Positions 7,510-15,129 of a DNA stretch of 16,491 nt are shown in pieces. Made by a program: the position numbers and the translations under genes. The stretch covers positions 1 to 16,491 of the forward strand of contig JAIBBE010000115.1 of assembly GCA_019694835.1 (NCBI GenBank), written 5' to 3'. Each line of letters opens with the position of its first letter. Positions within the stretch are counted from its first letter, which is position 1. The DNA is from Fimbriimonadaceae bacterium (lineage in GTDB: Bacteria; Armatimonadota; Fimbriimonadia; Fimbriimonadales; Fimbriimonadaceae). The notes beneath the pieces are model-generated. The model searched no databases. It was not told where the DNA came from and saw nothing but the letters and a program-made list of their open reading frames with translations.

Positions 7510-8459
7510 CCGCCCATCCGAGCGGAATCCATGTACTTTTTCACCGCATCAGTGAATTGGGGCACCTTCGTCTCCACAACCGCTTTGCGGCGGAGCTCGC
7601 GCAGGTCTTTGTCGATGTTGTTGCGAACCGCCCCCTTGTCGATCATCAGCTTGCGCCGGATTTCCTGTCTGAGGGCGGGGTTAAGCTGACGCTTCTCCGC
7701 GGGCAAGATGTTCTCGACGTAGAATCTGATGGAGGCTTGCCCGCCCGTAACCCAGTCCGTGTACTGTCCGATTTTGACGGCGGTGACGGCTGCTTTTACC
7801 GGACCGCTCAGTTGGTCTTCTGCTTGCAGTCCGATGTCGCCGCCCAGAGTTCGGCTGACCTCGACGCTGTGCTTCTTGGCAACATCCTCGAACTTCATGC
7901 CCGCTTTCAAGTCGGCGTCGACCGCCGTGCGCCCAGCGAGATCGCCGACGGCGACAACTCGTAATTTGTACCGCTTTGGTATTGTAAACGTGGACGGATT
8001 GTCGTTAAAGAACTTCTCGACTTCTTGATCGGTGATCGTGATGCCTTGGGTTCGGAGTTTGAAATCCACGAGATCGAGCCGAACTTGGTAGGCGAAATCT
8101 TCTCGTGTGAGCCCGAGCAGAGCAAGTCCCTCCTGTAGCTTGGGATTGTCATCTGTTCGTTGCTTGATCTCGGCTTGGACCTCTGCGTCAGACGGGTAGA
8201 CCCCTTTGTCCTTGGCCAGTTGAATCAGCAGGCGCTCATCGATGAGCCGGAGGATGGTTAAAATGCCCGGAGGTGCCTCGACAAACTGGTTGTTCGCCAT
8301 CCGACCGACGCCTGGCAAAAACTCCATGCGTCGATAGTATTCGTTGCCCCGAATCTCCTCTCCGTTCACGACGATCACGGCCTTTGCCCCGTCGATTTGG
8401 GCCGCGACGATGGCGGTCGCCGCCAAGCAAAGGGCCATGAATGCAGTCTTCATTTTCAA
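7506..8459 (-). CDS. Periplasmic parvulin-type peptidyl-prolyl isomerase / SurA-PrsA-like foldase
   Basis: This is a secreted folding helper that would isomerise X-Pro bonds and chaperone exported or outer-membrane proteins. Residues 1-20 form a signal peptide without a lipobox cysteine, so it is probably soluble periplasmic rather than a PrsA lipoprotein. Residues 25-155 are a helical SurA_N-like chaperone part (VNGEEIRGNEYYRR, LIDERLLIQLAKDKG). About 160-255 is a parvulin/PpiC domain with the family signature TLGGDIGLQ (204-212) and a final strand FYVENILPA. A Lys/Arg-rich helical tail follows. Start: TTG at 8459 with GGAGG (8472-8476) 12 nt away. The ATG two codons later (8453) is 18 nt away, so TTG fits better. 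The parvulin domain is divergent, and the catalytic residues cannot be assigned without alignment. It is divergent from the cysteine dioxygenase gene. Confidence 0.85.
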   Translation of the reverse strand: MKMKTAFMALCLAATAIVAAQIDGAKAVIVVNGEEIRGNEYYRRMEFLPGVGRMANNQFVEAPPGILTILRLIDERLLIQLAKDKGVYPSDAEVQAEIKQRTDDNPKLQEGLALLGLTREDFAYQVRLDLVDFKLRTQGITITDQEVEKFFNDNPSTFTIPKRYKLRVVAVGDLAGRTAVDADLKAGMKFEDVAKKHSVEVSRTLGGDIGLQAEDQLSGPVKAAVTAVKIGQYTDWVTGGQASIRFYVENILPAEKRQLNPALRQEIRRKLMIDKGAVRNNIDKDLRELRRKAVVETKVPQFTDAVKKYMDSARMGG

Positions 8460-8562
8460 AATTGGTCTCGTCCTCCTGGGTATGGGGCCGTTCGCCCACG
8501 CTAATAATACGGACGAATGGGAGGAAAAAGTGGATCATTCTGGTCCTGGGTGCCAGGTTTTC

Positions 8563-8592
8563 TTGGTCCACTAGGGTGGATTCGAATACAAT
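8563..8592 (+). promoter_or_regulatory. Possible sigma70-like promoter for cysteine dioxygenase
   Basis: TTGGTC (8563-8568), an 18-nt spacer and TACAAT (8587-8592) lie ahead of the ATG at 8617. The -10 is a 5/6 match and the -35 is weak. A GGAG sits 8 nt before the start codon, leaving a leader of about 18 nt. Confidence 0.4.
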
Positions 8593-8616
8593 TGAGCGAA
8601 GAATCCGGAGTAAACC

Positions 8617-9192
8617 ATGGCCACCCAACTTCAGACCGAGAAAGTCAACGAACTCATCCGCCGCCTTGACGAGGCAGTCGGAATGGACGCCGAACCCTGT
8701 TGTCACCGCGTGAAGGACGTCCTTCACGACCTTTGTACCAGCGGCATCGAGTTTATCGATGAACCGTTTCTGCAGCCCGTGCCCGATCGCTATGCGCGCC
8801 GACTGTTCCACAAAGACCCGCAAGGGCGTTACAGTGTGCTCATCATGGTCTGGGGCAAGGGGCAGGGAACTCCGCTCCACGATCACGCCCACATGTGGTG
8901 TGTGGAGTGCGTGTACCGAGGCGAAATCAAGGTCGTCTCGTACTCTTTGAAGGGCAGCGACGAAGATGCGCTGGTTCAGTTCGACTACGAGCAGGAGATC
9001 TTAGCGGGTCGAGGCGATGCCGGGGCGTTGATTCCGCCGTTCGAGTACCACACGATCGAGAATGCGGGTGAGACTCCGGCCGTCACGATTCACGTGTACG
9101 GCGGCGAGATGGAGTGGTGCCACGCCTTCATCCCGGTCGAAGGCGGATACAAGCGCGAAGAGCGCAAGCTCTGCTACACACCGATGGGCTAA
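8617..9192 (+). CDS. Cysteine dioxygenase, type I (cupin)
   Basis: This cytoplasmic non-haem Fe(II) enzyme oxidises L-cysteine with O2 to cysteine sulfinate, starting cysteine catabolism. The 191 aa length is near the family norm of about 200. The cupin motif HDHAHMWC gives iron ligands H88 and H90, and H145 (HTIENAGETPAV) is the third ligand. R61 in YARRLF matches the substrate-carboxylate arginine (R60 in rat), favouring cysteine over 3-mercaptopropionate as substrate. T157, H159 and Y161 (TIHVY) align with the S153-H155-Y157 triad of mammalian CDO. C95 falls where mammalian CDO has C93, the partner of the Cys-Tyr crosslink, a place that is usually Gly in bacteria. The ATG at 8617 has GGAG 8 nt upstream. 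Its TAA stop lies in the left arm of the 36-bp inverted repeat. Confidence 0.92.
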   Translation: MATQLQTEKVNELIRRLDEAVGMDAEPCCHRVKDVLHDLCTSGIEFIDEPFLQPVPDRYARRLFHKDPQGRYSVLIMVWGKGQGTPLHDHAHMWCVECVYRGEIKVVSYSLKGSDEDALVQFDYEQEILAGRGDAGALIPPFEYHTIENAGETPAVTIHVYGGEMEWCHAFIPVEGGYKREERKLCYTPMG

Positions 9193-9353
9193 ACTCCGTG
9201 GCGCGGCCGTCCCGCCCGCGCTGCCAAAAAACCTTCAGGGAGACTGCCGATTCTTCGATATGGTAGCCGCTGGATCGGGAAGTACCTGCTGATGTTGGCT
9301 GACATCCCAAGTTCGGTGCAGCGCGGGCGGGACGGCCGCGCCACGGGGTTTAG
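9189..9353. repeat. Long inverted repeat with 36-bp arms and 93-bp spacer between convergent genes
   Basis: The left arm (9189-9224), starting CTAAACTCCGTGGCGCGG, and the right arm (9318-9353) are inverse copies over 36 bp with one mismatch (T9195 against G9347, a G-U wobble in plus-strand RNA). The arms are very GC-rich and the spacer (9225-9317) is of ordinary composition. The outer CTAAAC/GTTTAG ends contain the TAA stop codons of both flanking convergent genes. The transcript would fold into a very stable stem, so it can act as a two-way terminator. The sharp ends and unrelated spacer also suit a MITE- or REP-like element. No target duplication is evident and no second copy is seen in the window. 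Confidence 0.85.
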
Positions 9354-10369
9354 TCGTTCCAGTCCGCGACGAAGATGTTGGTCTCGCCTCGGACCTTGCC
9401 ATTGCGATTGCTGGCGAACACGAGCCTCTTACCGTCACGTGAGAACATCGGGAAGCCATCGAATTCAGCGCTTCGCGTGATCCGCCTGAGTCCGGTACCG
9501 TCGACGTTGATCATGAAGATATCGAACTCCCGACCCTTCGGATCGCCATGATTGCTGCTGAAGATGATTCGCTTGCCGTCTGGGTGGAGGAATGGCGCGA
9601 AGCTGGCGCAGTTGAGATCGGTCACCTGGCGCTTATTCGACCCGTCCGCGTCCATGATCCAGATTTCCATTTTGCTGGGTCGGACCATGTGCTCTTTGAG
9701 CAGTGATTTGTAATCGGCTTCCTGCTCTGGCGTCATGTCGTCCGTTCGGCGGTAGACGATTTTCTTGGAGTCCCAGCTCACGAAGGGACCACCGTCGTAG
9801 CCAACCTTGTCGGTGAGCCTCACGATGTTCTTGCCATTCAGATCGGATCGGTAAATCTCCAAGTCTCCAGTTCGGTCACTTGTCCACACCATGTAGGAGC
9901 CGTCTGGAGCAATGGTCGTCTCCGCCACGTAGTGACCGGGCCAATCAATGACCGGAATCGGCTTGGTGTCTGGCTTATTGATGGGGACTTTGCAGAGACT
10001 ATATTCAGGATTAATCATCCAAACATAGCCTTTCGCCATGTCAATTGGTGTTTGCTTGCCCTCGTTCCTCGCATGGGTAGAGCTGTAGTAGACCCACTTG
10101 CCATCGGGCGAAATGTAGGCACAAGTGCAGCGCCCCTTGCCGGTGCTGATGAGTCGCTTGCCGCTGCCGTCCGCATTCATCGCGAAGATCTGCTCGTCGG
10201 GGTAACCCTCAACCTGGGCCTGCCAACTGATCACCTCGCAATCAGGACTCCAATAGGCCTCAGCGTTCTGGCCGCCGAAGGTCAATTGGCGAATGTTGGA
10301 AAGGTGGGGTTCGGGCTGAACGGTAAGCGCAAAAGCAAGTGCCACAAGCATGCCCTTAGCATGGCGCAT
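9350..10369 (-). CDS. Exported TolB-like beta-propeller protein (WD40/PD40 repeats)
   Basis: This 339 aa protein is built from repeated TolB-type blades. Each has an SPDGK-like turn followed by a strand and a D.DGS.. turn: AYWSPDCEVISW, AYISPDGKWVYYSS, TIAPDGSYMVWTSDRTG, WIMDADGSNKRQVTDLN, FLHPDGKRIIFSSN and FSRDGKRLVFASNRNG. An N-terminal hydrophobic stretch (GMLVALAFALTVQP) suggests export to the periplasm. It lacks the TolB N-terminal domain and is not next to tol-pal genes, so tolB is not claimed. Such propellers serve as binding scaffolds, and the partner is unknown. The ATG at 10369 has no good Shine-Dalgarno, and an in-frame stop lies just upstream. M7 (ATG, preceded closely by AAGGG) is an alternative start. 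It follows kdsA after 21 nt on the same strand and ends in the right arm of the inverted repeat. Confidence 0.8.
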   Translation of the reverse strand: MRHAKGMLVALAFALTVQPEPHLSNIRQLTFGGQNAEAYWSPDCEVISWQAQVEGYPDEQIFAMNADGSGKRLISTGKGRCTCAYISPDGKWVYYSSTHARNEGKQTPIDMAKGYVWMINPEYSLCKVPINKPDTKPIPVIDWPGHYVAETTIAPDGSYMVWTSDRTGDLEIYRSDLNGKNIVRLTDKVGYDGGPFVSWDSKKIVYRRTDDMTPEQEADYKSLLKEHMVRPSKMEIWIMDADGSNKRQVTDLNCASFAPFLHPDGKRIIFSSNHGDPKGREFDIFMINVDGTGLRRITRSAEFDGFPMFSRDGKRLVFASNRNGKVRGETNIFVADWND

Positions 10370-10390
10370 TGATGTGCATTTCTACTTGAC

Positions 10391-11215
10391 TCAAGTGATG
10401 ATGGCTTGTAGGCTTCGGCGAATTGCGACCGCTTGGCGAAGCAGTTGCTCTGCACTTGCCAAAGGCCATTGAGTTGCCGCATCGGAGAGCGCCCGCGATG
10501 GTTCGGGGTGAACCTCAAGAAACAGCGCGTCGATGCCAACCGCTGCCGCCGCTCGGACCATCGCCGGAATCGACTCGCGATTGCCCGCCGTCGCCGTGCC
10601 CGCCCCGCCTGGCCGTTGGGCGCTGTGGGTCGCGTCGAAGCAGACCGGGACACCAAACGAGCACAAGGTCTCCAGGCCGGGCATGTCGACGATCAGGGTG
10701 TTGTAGCCAAACGTTGTCCCCCGCTCGGTAAGCATAACCCCGTTCGCTCCGAAAGACTCGAGCTTATCAACGATGTTCTTGGCATCCCAGGGAGCGAGAA
10801 ACTGACCCTTCTTCACGTTCACCGGCTTCCCGGTCTTGGCAGCAGCTTCGAGGAGGTCGGATTGACGGCAGAGGAATGCGGGTATCTGGAGGAGGTCGAC
10901 GACTTGGGCAACGGGGGCCGCCTGATCTGGCAAGTGAATGTCGGTCGTCGTCGGGAGGTCGAATTCTCCGTGAATCCGTTCGAGGATATCGAGCCCCACT
11001 TCGATTCCCGCTCCGCGCGTGGTTGTGACTGAGGTCCGATTCGCCTTGTCGAACGAGGCTTTGAATACGTAGGGCAGTCCAAGGCCAGCACAAATCCGCT
11101 TCATTTCGACGGCTACCTCGCGGCATAGATCAAGGCTCTCGGCCAGGCAAGGTCCGGCGATGACGACTAGATCGGGGCCGCCAAACTCCGCCGAGCCTGC
11201 ACGGAAGGAATTCAA
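10391..11215 (-). CDS. kdsA: 3-deoxy-8-phosphooctulonate synthase (KDO-8-P synthase)
   Basis: This enzyme condenses phosphoenolpyruvate with D-arabinose 5-phosphate to KDO 8-phosphate, the committed step to the KDO of lipopolysaccharide, in the cytoplasm. Family motifs are clear: VIAGPC (18-23), FKASFDKANR (51-60), LQIPAFLCRQSDLL (109-122), KKGQFLAPWD (135-144), LTERGTTFGYN (162-172), FDATHSAQ (193-200) and FLEVHPEP (232-239). C23, H197, E234 and D245 match the metal ligands of the metal-dependent class; metal-free KdsA has Asn at the Cys site. The 274 aa length is normal. The start is a TTG at 11215 that overlaps the TGA of dsbD (TTGA), suggesting translational coupling. It implies an outer membrane with LPS or a KDO-containing glycan. 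Confidence 0.95.
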   Translation of the reverse strand: MNSFRAGSAEFGGPDLVVIAGPCLAESLDLCREVAVEMKRICAGLGLPYVFKASFDKANRTSVTTTRGAGIEVGLDILERIHGEFDLPTTTDIHLPDQAAPVAQVVDLLQIPAFLCRQSDLLEAAAKTGKPVNVKKGQFLAPWDAKNIVDKLESFGANGVMLTERGTTFGYNTLIVDMPGLETLCSFGVPVCFDATHSAQRPGGAGTATAGNRESIPAMVRAAAAVGIDALFLEVHPEPSRALSDAATQWPLASAEQLLRQAVAIRRSLQAIIT

Positions 11216-13071
11216 AGCGTCGCGCCAGCTTCCTTGAGGGCGGCGACGAGAACGTCGGGATTAGGAAGCTGCTTTAGGTCGCTGAAGGTCCGAATCTGCT
11301 CGCCGCCCGGCTTGAAGAGCATGATGTGCGGGAGGCCTACGATGTTGAACTGCTTGCGGACGGCTTCATCATAGGCAGGGTCGACACCTGTGCTGAGGTC
11401 GATCTTCATCGTCACCACGTCTTGGAGCGCGATGATCGCGGCGGGCTTCTTAAACACAGCTTCGTCGATTTCCTTGCAAACCAAGCACCAGTCGGCCGTG
11501 CCGTCGATAAGTATAGGTTTACCCGTCTTTTTTGCTTCTTCAAAAGCTTCGGGCGTAAACTTCACCCATTCGACCTTGGTTGCTACTGCCTTGGTTTTCC
11601 CCCCCGATTCGGCCGCCAGTTTGGCGAATTCTTCTTCCTTCAAGATGCCCGCTCGAGTGGTCATCGCTTGCCCCATGAGCAGCCCGAGTGCCAAGACCGC
11701 CGCACCCTTGATTCCGAAGATGATTCGTGTATTGCCCGAGTTATCGAACCCTAACAAATAGACCGCTGCGCCGAGGTAGAAGACGGTCCACGCCACGAGC
11801 GTTCGAGGCTCCTCCGGCTTGAACCCGAGGCCCTTGAAGAAGTAGTCGGCCGCGATCCAAAGCACGACAATTCCAAGTACGGACTTCACGGTCTTAAGCC
11901 ATCCTCCCGACTTGGGCAAGGCTTTCGCTCCTTGCGACATCGCTCCGATCACGACGAAAGGGAGCCCAATGCCGAGTCCAATCGTCGTGAAGACCAGCAA
12001 CCCAATCGGTACGCTGCCGATACGTGCAACTTCGATGGCCACGGAGCTAACCAAAGCCCCCGCACAGGGTGCCGCCGCGACGCCCACCATCAGCCCCATG
12101 ATCAAGGCGCCAAGTGCCCCGCTTCGACCCTTGAGGTGCTTCGCTATCGGCCCCGGAATTCCGATCTGGTAGACATCGAACATAGACAGCGCGAGCGCGA
12201 CCATGAAGATCGCTAAGGCAAAGAGAAACCACGGTTTCTTAAACAAATCCCCAACCGCACCGCCGAGGGAAGCCGCTATCCCGCCGACTGCGCCGTAGGT
12301 CACGCCAATGCCGAGCATGTACATGAGCCCGAGGCCCACCCGGCCCGAGCGACTGCCGCTGGTCTGGTTGCTGAAGAAGCTGATCGTGACCGGAATCACC
12401 GGGTAGACGCATGGCGTGAGAGTCAAAGCGAGGCCGGTGAGGAGGCTCCCGAGAAGTATCCAAAGGTAACTTTTCTTCTCGAAACCTTCACGTAACAGGC
12501 GCGCTACGAGGCTATCGTCTTCCGGTGCTGTTGGAGTCGTCGCCGTTGGCTTGGTGGGCTCGCCGCCGGTCGAAGCGACTAGTTCCGGCTCTTCGGACGG
12601 TTCTTCACCGTTTTTTTTTGACACGGTGACCTTGGCGGTCAAGTCTTTGCTTCCCGGTGGGAAGCAGTTGCTCTCGTTACACTGCTGGTACTTGACCGAG
12701 ATCTTTAGGTTCGCCGCCCCGACGGTTTCAGGCAGTTTGAATGTCACCGGAATCTTGATGGTGCCCTCGTAGACCTTGATCGGCTTGTCGAAGCCAAGCA
12801 CCTTCATGTCGATGCCCTTCGGGTACTCGACCTTGACGATCTTGGTGGTCTTGTCGCCCGCCACGACCTCAATCGGAATCAGACTCTTGTCTTCCTGCGG
12901 GTTCTGATAGCCGTGCAGGTTGTCGAGAAACTCGATGGTGACGGTGCCCTTGAGGGTAGATCCAGCTGCGCCGGTGGTTTTGTCGAGCTTGAGGCTCACC
13001 TTTGGCGGCGTATCTTGGGCGAAGGCGACCAGCGCCATCAGCGACAACAGAAGTGCAAAGACGTTTCTCAT
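11212..13071 (-). CDS. dsbD: Thiol:disulfide interchange protein DsbD
   Basis: DsbD carries electrons from cytoplasmic thioredoxin across the inner membrane to periplasmic thiol partners. The chosen start, ATG at 13071 (619 aa), gives a signal peptide MRNVFALLLSLMALVAFAQ. The GTG at 13089 would add six residues ahead of it. Numbering from the ATG, the alpha domain holds C131 and C136 (QQCNESNCFPP). A Pro/Thr/Glu-rich linker follows (about 152-186). The multi-helix beta domain has its two redox cysteines, C221 (TLTPCVYPVIPVT) and C336 (AAAPCAGA). The C-terminal thioredoxin-like gamma domain has WCLVC (C529, C532) and a cis-Pro at VGLPH. All six cysteines expected of the cascade are present. 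It is the first gene of a dsbD-kdsA-propeller cluster, with a 4-bp overlap into kdsA. The periplasmic clients are not identified here. Confidence 0.94.
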   Translation of the reverse strand: MRNVFALLLSLMALVAFAQDTPPKVSLKLDKTTGAAGSTLKGTVTIEFLDNLHGYQNPQEDKSLIPIEVVAGDKTTKIVKVEYPKGIDMKVLGFDKPIKVYEGTIKIPVTFKLPETVGAANLKISVKYQQCNESNCFPPGSKDLTAKVTVSKKNGEEPSEEPELVASTGGEPTKPTATTPTAPEDDSLVARLLREGFEKKSYLWILLGSLLTGLALTLTPCVYPVIPVTISFFSNQTSGSRSGRVGLGLMYMLGIGVTYGAVGGIAASLGGAVGDLFKKPWFLFALAIFMVALALSMFDVYQIGIPGPIAKHLKGRSGALGALIMGLMVGVAAAPCAGALVSSVAIEVARIGSVPIGLLVFTTIGLGIGLPFVVIGAMSQGAKALPKSGGWLKTVKSVLGIVVLWIAADYFFKGLGFKPEEPRTLVAWTVFYLGAAVYLLGFDNSGNTRIIFGIKGAAVLALGLLMGQAMTTRAGILKEEEFAKLAAESGGKTKAVATKVEWVKFTPEAFEEAKKTGKPILIDGTADWCLVCKEIDEAVFKKPAAIIALQDVVTMKIDLSTGVDPAYDEAVRKQFNIVGLPHIMLFKPGGEQIRTFSDLKQLPNPDVLVAALKEAGATL

Positions 13072-13345
13072 CGGCTTGAGCGTGCCCACGCGTCCATTAT
13101 GGCGTCCGCACTGTGTAATTTACGTCGCACGAGGTCAGAGGATTCCCGTACCCCTCTCAACGAAGTTGTGGGGGGCTGCGCGACGACGAAGGAGGATGCG
13201 CTGGGGGGGAGTAATTTTCCCTGCGTCGGCACCGTTGGGGGGTGGCCGGGGTGATGGATTGTGCACCCCGTTTCTGCCGAGCGCCGCCTTGGAGCTTCCG
13301 TGTGCGACGCCTCCATCCGTGGGAGGATGGAGGCCTAGGTTACGT
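13072..13345. other. 274-bp gap with G-runs and small inverted repeats, no gene seen
   Basis: This stretch lies between the dsbD start and the gcvPA stop, and I see no credible gene in it. The plus strand carries G-runs at 13170-13175, 13203-13209, 13237-13242 and 13248-13251. A 7-bp inverted repeat, CGGGGTG/CACCCCG (13247-13253 and 13264-13270), and the hairpin at 13309-13334 also lie here. The dsbD promoter should be inside. CATAAT on the minus strand close to the dsbD start resembles a -10, but no matching -35 is present. Confidence 0.6.
13309..13334 (-). terminator. Hairpin after gcvPA
   Basis: GCCTCCATCC - GTGGGA - GGATGGAGGC is a perfect 10-bp stem with a 6-nt loop, 12 nt past the gcvPA stop. 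It has no U-tract on the minus strand. Position and size resemble the hairpin at 671-695, so it likely marks the end of the gcvH-gcvPA transcript. Confidence 0.5.
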
Positions 13346-14674
13346 CTACGCGATAGCGCGTTTCAATGCAACCGCAAACTCGTCAATCTGCGACTTCGTC
13401 CGCGTCTCGGTCAGCGCCACAAGAAGGCAGTTCGCCATTCCTGGATAGAACTCTCCCAACGGAAGCCCGGCCATGATTCCGTCCTCGATCAGCCGATCAC
13501 GTACTTCGACGGCATTCTTCGGCAGTTCCAGCACGAATTCGCCAAACACGTTCGCATCGAACCGGATCTTACCGCCCGCCGAAACCAACGCGGAAAGAGC
13601 GTACTGGGTGTTCTGAACCGTGCTCTCGGCGACCCAGCGGACCCCGTTTTTACCCATCGCGATCAGATAAACCGTCGCGGCGAGGGCCATGAGCGCCTCG
13701 TTGGTGCAGATATTGGACGTCGCTTTCTCCCTGCGGATATCCTGCTCGCGGGTACGGAGCGTCATCGTGAAGCCGGGTCGACCCTGCGCGTCGTGAGTGC
13801 GACCGACGATTCGTCCGGGCAATCGACGAATCAATTCCTGCTTGCACGCAAAGAGCCCGACCAGCGGACCACCGAAGCCCATCGCCACTCCGAGCGGTTG
13901 GCCCTCGCCGACCACGATGTCTGCTCCGAATTCACCGGGCGGCTTAAGCAAACCCATGGCGATTGGATCGCTGGCGACGATCAACATGGCTCCCGCTTCG
14001 GTCGCCGCCGCTCGAGCCGCCGCGAGGTCCTCGATGACACCAAAGAAGTTCGGATATTGGACGATCAGACAAGCCGCATCCTGTAGATCACCCCACTGAT
14101 CGGTCCGACCGTTCGGCGTGGGAATCTCGACCACGTGGTGCTCACTCGCCCAAGCATACGTCTCCAGCACCTGCCGATAGGACGGATGAACGGCCTGGCT
14201 TACGACGATCTTGCTGCGTCCGGTCTGGCCACATGCGAGCAGAGCGGCCTCGGCCATAGAAGTCGAGCCGTCGTACATCGACGCGTTCGCGAGGTCCATG
14301 CCATACAACTCCGCGACCATTGTCTGGAACTCGTAGATGCACTGCAGGTAGCCCTGGCTGAGTTCCGGCTGATAGGGCGTGTACGCAGTCAGGAACTCTC
14401 CCCGGCTGATCACGGCCCCAACCGTCGCCGGGATGTACCGGTCGTACAGCCCAGCCCCCAGGAACCACGTCAGCTTCGCCGAACTCAAGTTCTGTGCGGC
14501 GAGGTCAAACATGTACTGGAACAAGCGATGCTCGTCCAGCCCGCTCGGTACATTCATGGGTTCGCGAAGGCGAAGGTTTTCGGGAATCTCGCAGAACAGA
14601 TCGTCGATCGACTCGACGCCAATCTCCTTGAGCATCTGCTGACGATCGGCTTCGGTGTGGGGGATGTAGGGCAT
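13346..14674 (-). CDS. gcvPA: Glycine dehydrogenase (decarboxylating) subunit 1, P-protein alpha half
   Basis: GcvPA is one half of the split P-protein of the glycine cleavage system. With GcvPB it decarboxylates glycine and passes the aminomethyl group to lipoyl-GcvH. The 442 aa length matches the subunit. The N-terminus MPYIPHTEADRQQMLKEIGV is characteristic, followed by YTPYQPELSQGYLQCIYEFQ, the MYDGSTSMAEA motif, EGQPLGVAMGFGGP, RTREQDIRREKATSNICTNEAL and a C-terminal domain. The PLP-binding lysine lies in the GcvPB half in split systems, so its absence here is expected. The ATG at 14674 lies 6 nt after the gcvH stop. No gcvPB follows, only a hairpin and then dsbD, so the partner must be elsewhere. 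Confidence 0.95.
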   Translation of the reverse strand: MPYIPHTEADRQQMLKEIGVESIDDLFCEIPENLRLREPMNVPSGLDEHRLFQYMFDLAAQNLSSAKLTWFLGAGLYDRYIPATVGAVISRGEFLTAYTPYQPELSQGYLQCIYEFQTMVAELYGMDLANASMYDGSTSMAEAALLACGQTGRSKIVVSQAVHPSYRQVLETYAWASEHHVVEIPTPNGRTDQWGDLQDAACLIVQYPNFFGVIEDLAAARAAATEAGAMLIVASDPIAMGLLKPPGEFGADIVVGEGQPLGVAMGFGGPLVGLFACKQELIRRLPGRIVGRTHDAQGRPGFTMTLRTREQDIRREKATSNICTNEALMALAATVYLIAMGKNGVRWVAESTVQNTQYALSALVSAGGKIRFDANVFGEFVLELPKNAVEVRDRLIEDGIMAGLPLGEFYPGMANCLLVALTETRTKSQIDEFAVALKRAIA

Positions 14675-14680
14675 TTTGAA

Positions 14681-15061
14681 TTAGCTTTCGAGGACGGCGG
14701 TGTAGGCTTCCGGAGTGAGCAGTCCGCTCGTCGCACTGGCGTCGGAAAGTCGCATCTTGACCATCCAGCCGCCTCCGTATGGATCTACGTTGACGAGCTC
14801 GGACTGTGCGCCAAGCGCGGCGTTGACCTCGACGACCTCACCCGCGACGGGTGCATAGAGGTCGGAAACCGTCTTTACGCTCTCGACCGTGCCGAACGAC
14901 TCTTCGGTCTGGACCGCGCGGCCGACGTTGGGTAACTCGACGAAGACGACGTCGCCGAGCTCGGATTGGGCGAAATCGGTGATGCCGATGGTGGCCACGT
15001 CACCCTCGACGCGAACCCACTCGTGGGACTTGGTGTACAGCAAATCGTTGGGAACCTTCAC
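14681..15061 (-). CDS. gcvH: Glycine cleavage system H protein
   Basis: GcvH is the lipoylated carrier that shuttles the aminomethyl group between the P, T and L proteins. The 126 aa length is standard. The opening [20 protein letters not shown], the [11 protein letters not shown] strand and the lipoylation site [12 protein letters not shown], with K63 as the modified lysine, are all typical. The start is GTG at 15061, supported by AGAGAGG (15068-15074) 6 nt upstream. It lies 6 nt upstream of gcvPA and 68 nt after the stop of the GNAT gene, so it may have its own promoter there, though none is clear. gcvT is absent from the window. Confidence 0.96.
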   Translation of the reverse strand: MKVPNDLLYTKSHEWVRVEGDVATIGITDFAQSELGDVVFVELPNVGRAVQTEESFGTVESVKTVSDLYAPVAGEVVEVNAALGAQSELVNVDPYGGGWMVKMRLSDASATSGLLTPEAYTAVLES

Positions 15062-15129
15062 GCAGAACCTCTCTGGCTGGGATTGAGCTTATCGAGTGTA
15101 CCGGAGGCCCGTACGGCTCGGCGTGTCCC

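Noticed and set aside
8236..8892. 218-codon minus-strand frame across the parvulin/cysteine dioxygenase gap
   Set aside because: It overlaps both real genes in another frame, and its sequence has no signal or motif.
9350..10369. Calling the propeller gene tolB
   Set aside because: It lacks the TolB N-terminal domain and tol-pal neighbours; only the repeat type is shared.
12920..14086. 388-codon open frame on the plus strand
   Set aside because: It lies antisense to gcvPA and the dsbD 5' end, has Arg/Pro-rich low-complexity sequence and no domain. It is a shadow of GC-rich genes.
14135..14935. 266-codon open frame on the plus strand
   Set aside because: It is antisense to the well-supported gcvPA and gcvH and resembles no protein family.
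15062..15129. Glycine riboswitch upstream of gcvH
   Set aside because: Only 68 nt are available and no glycine-aptamer-like core is visible.
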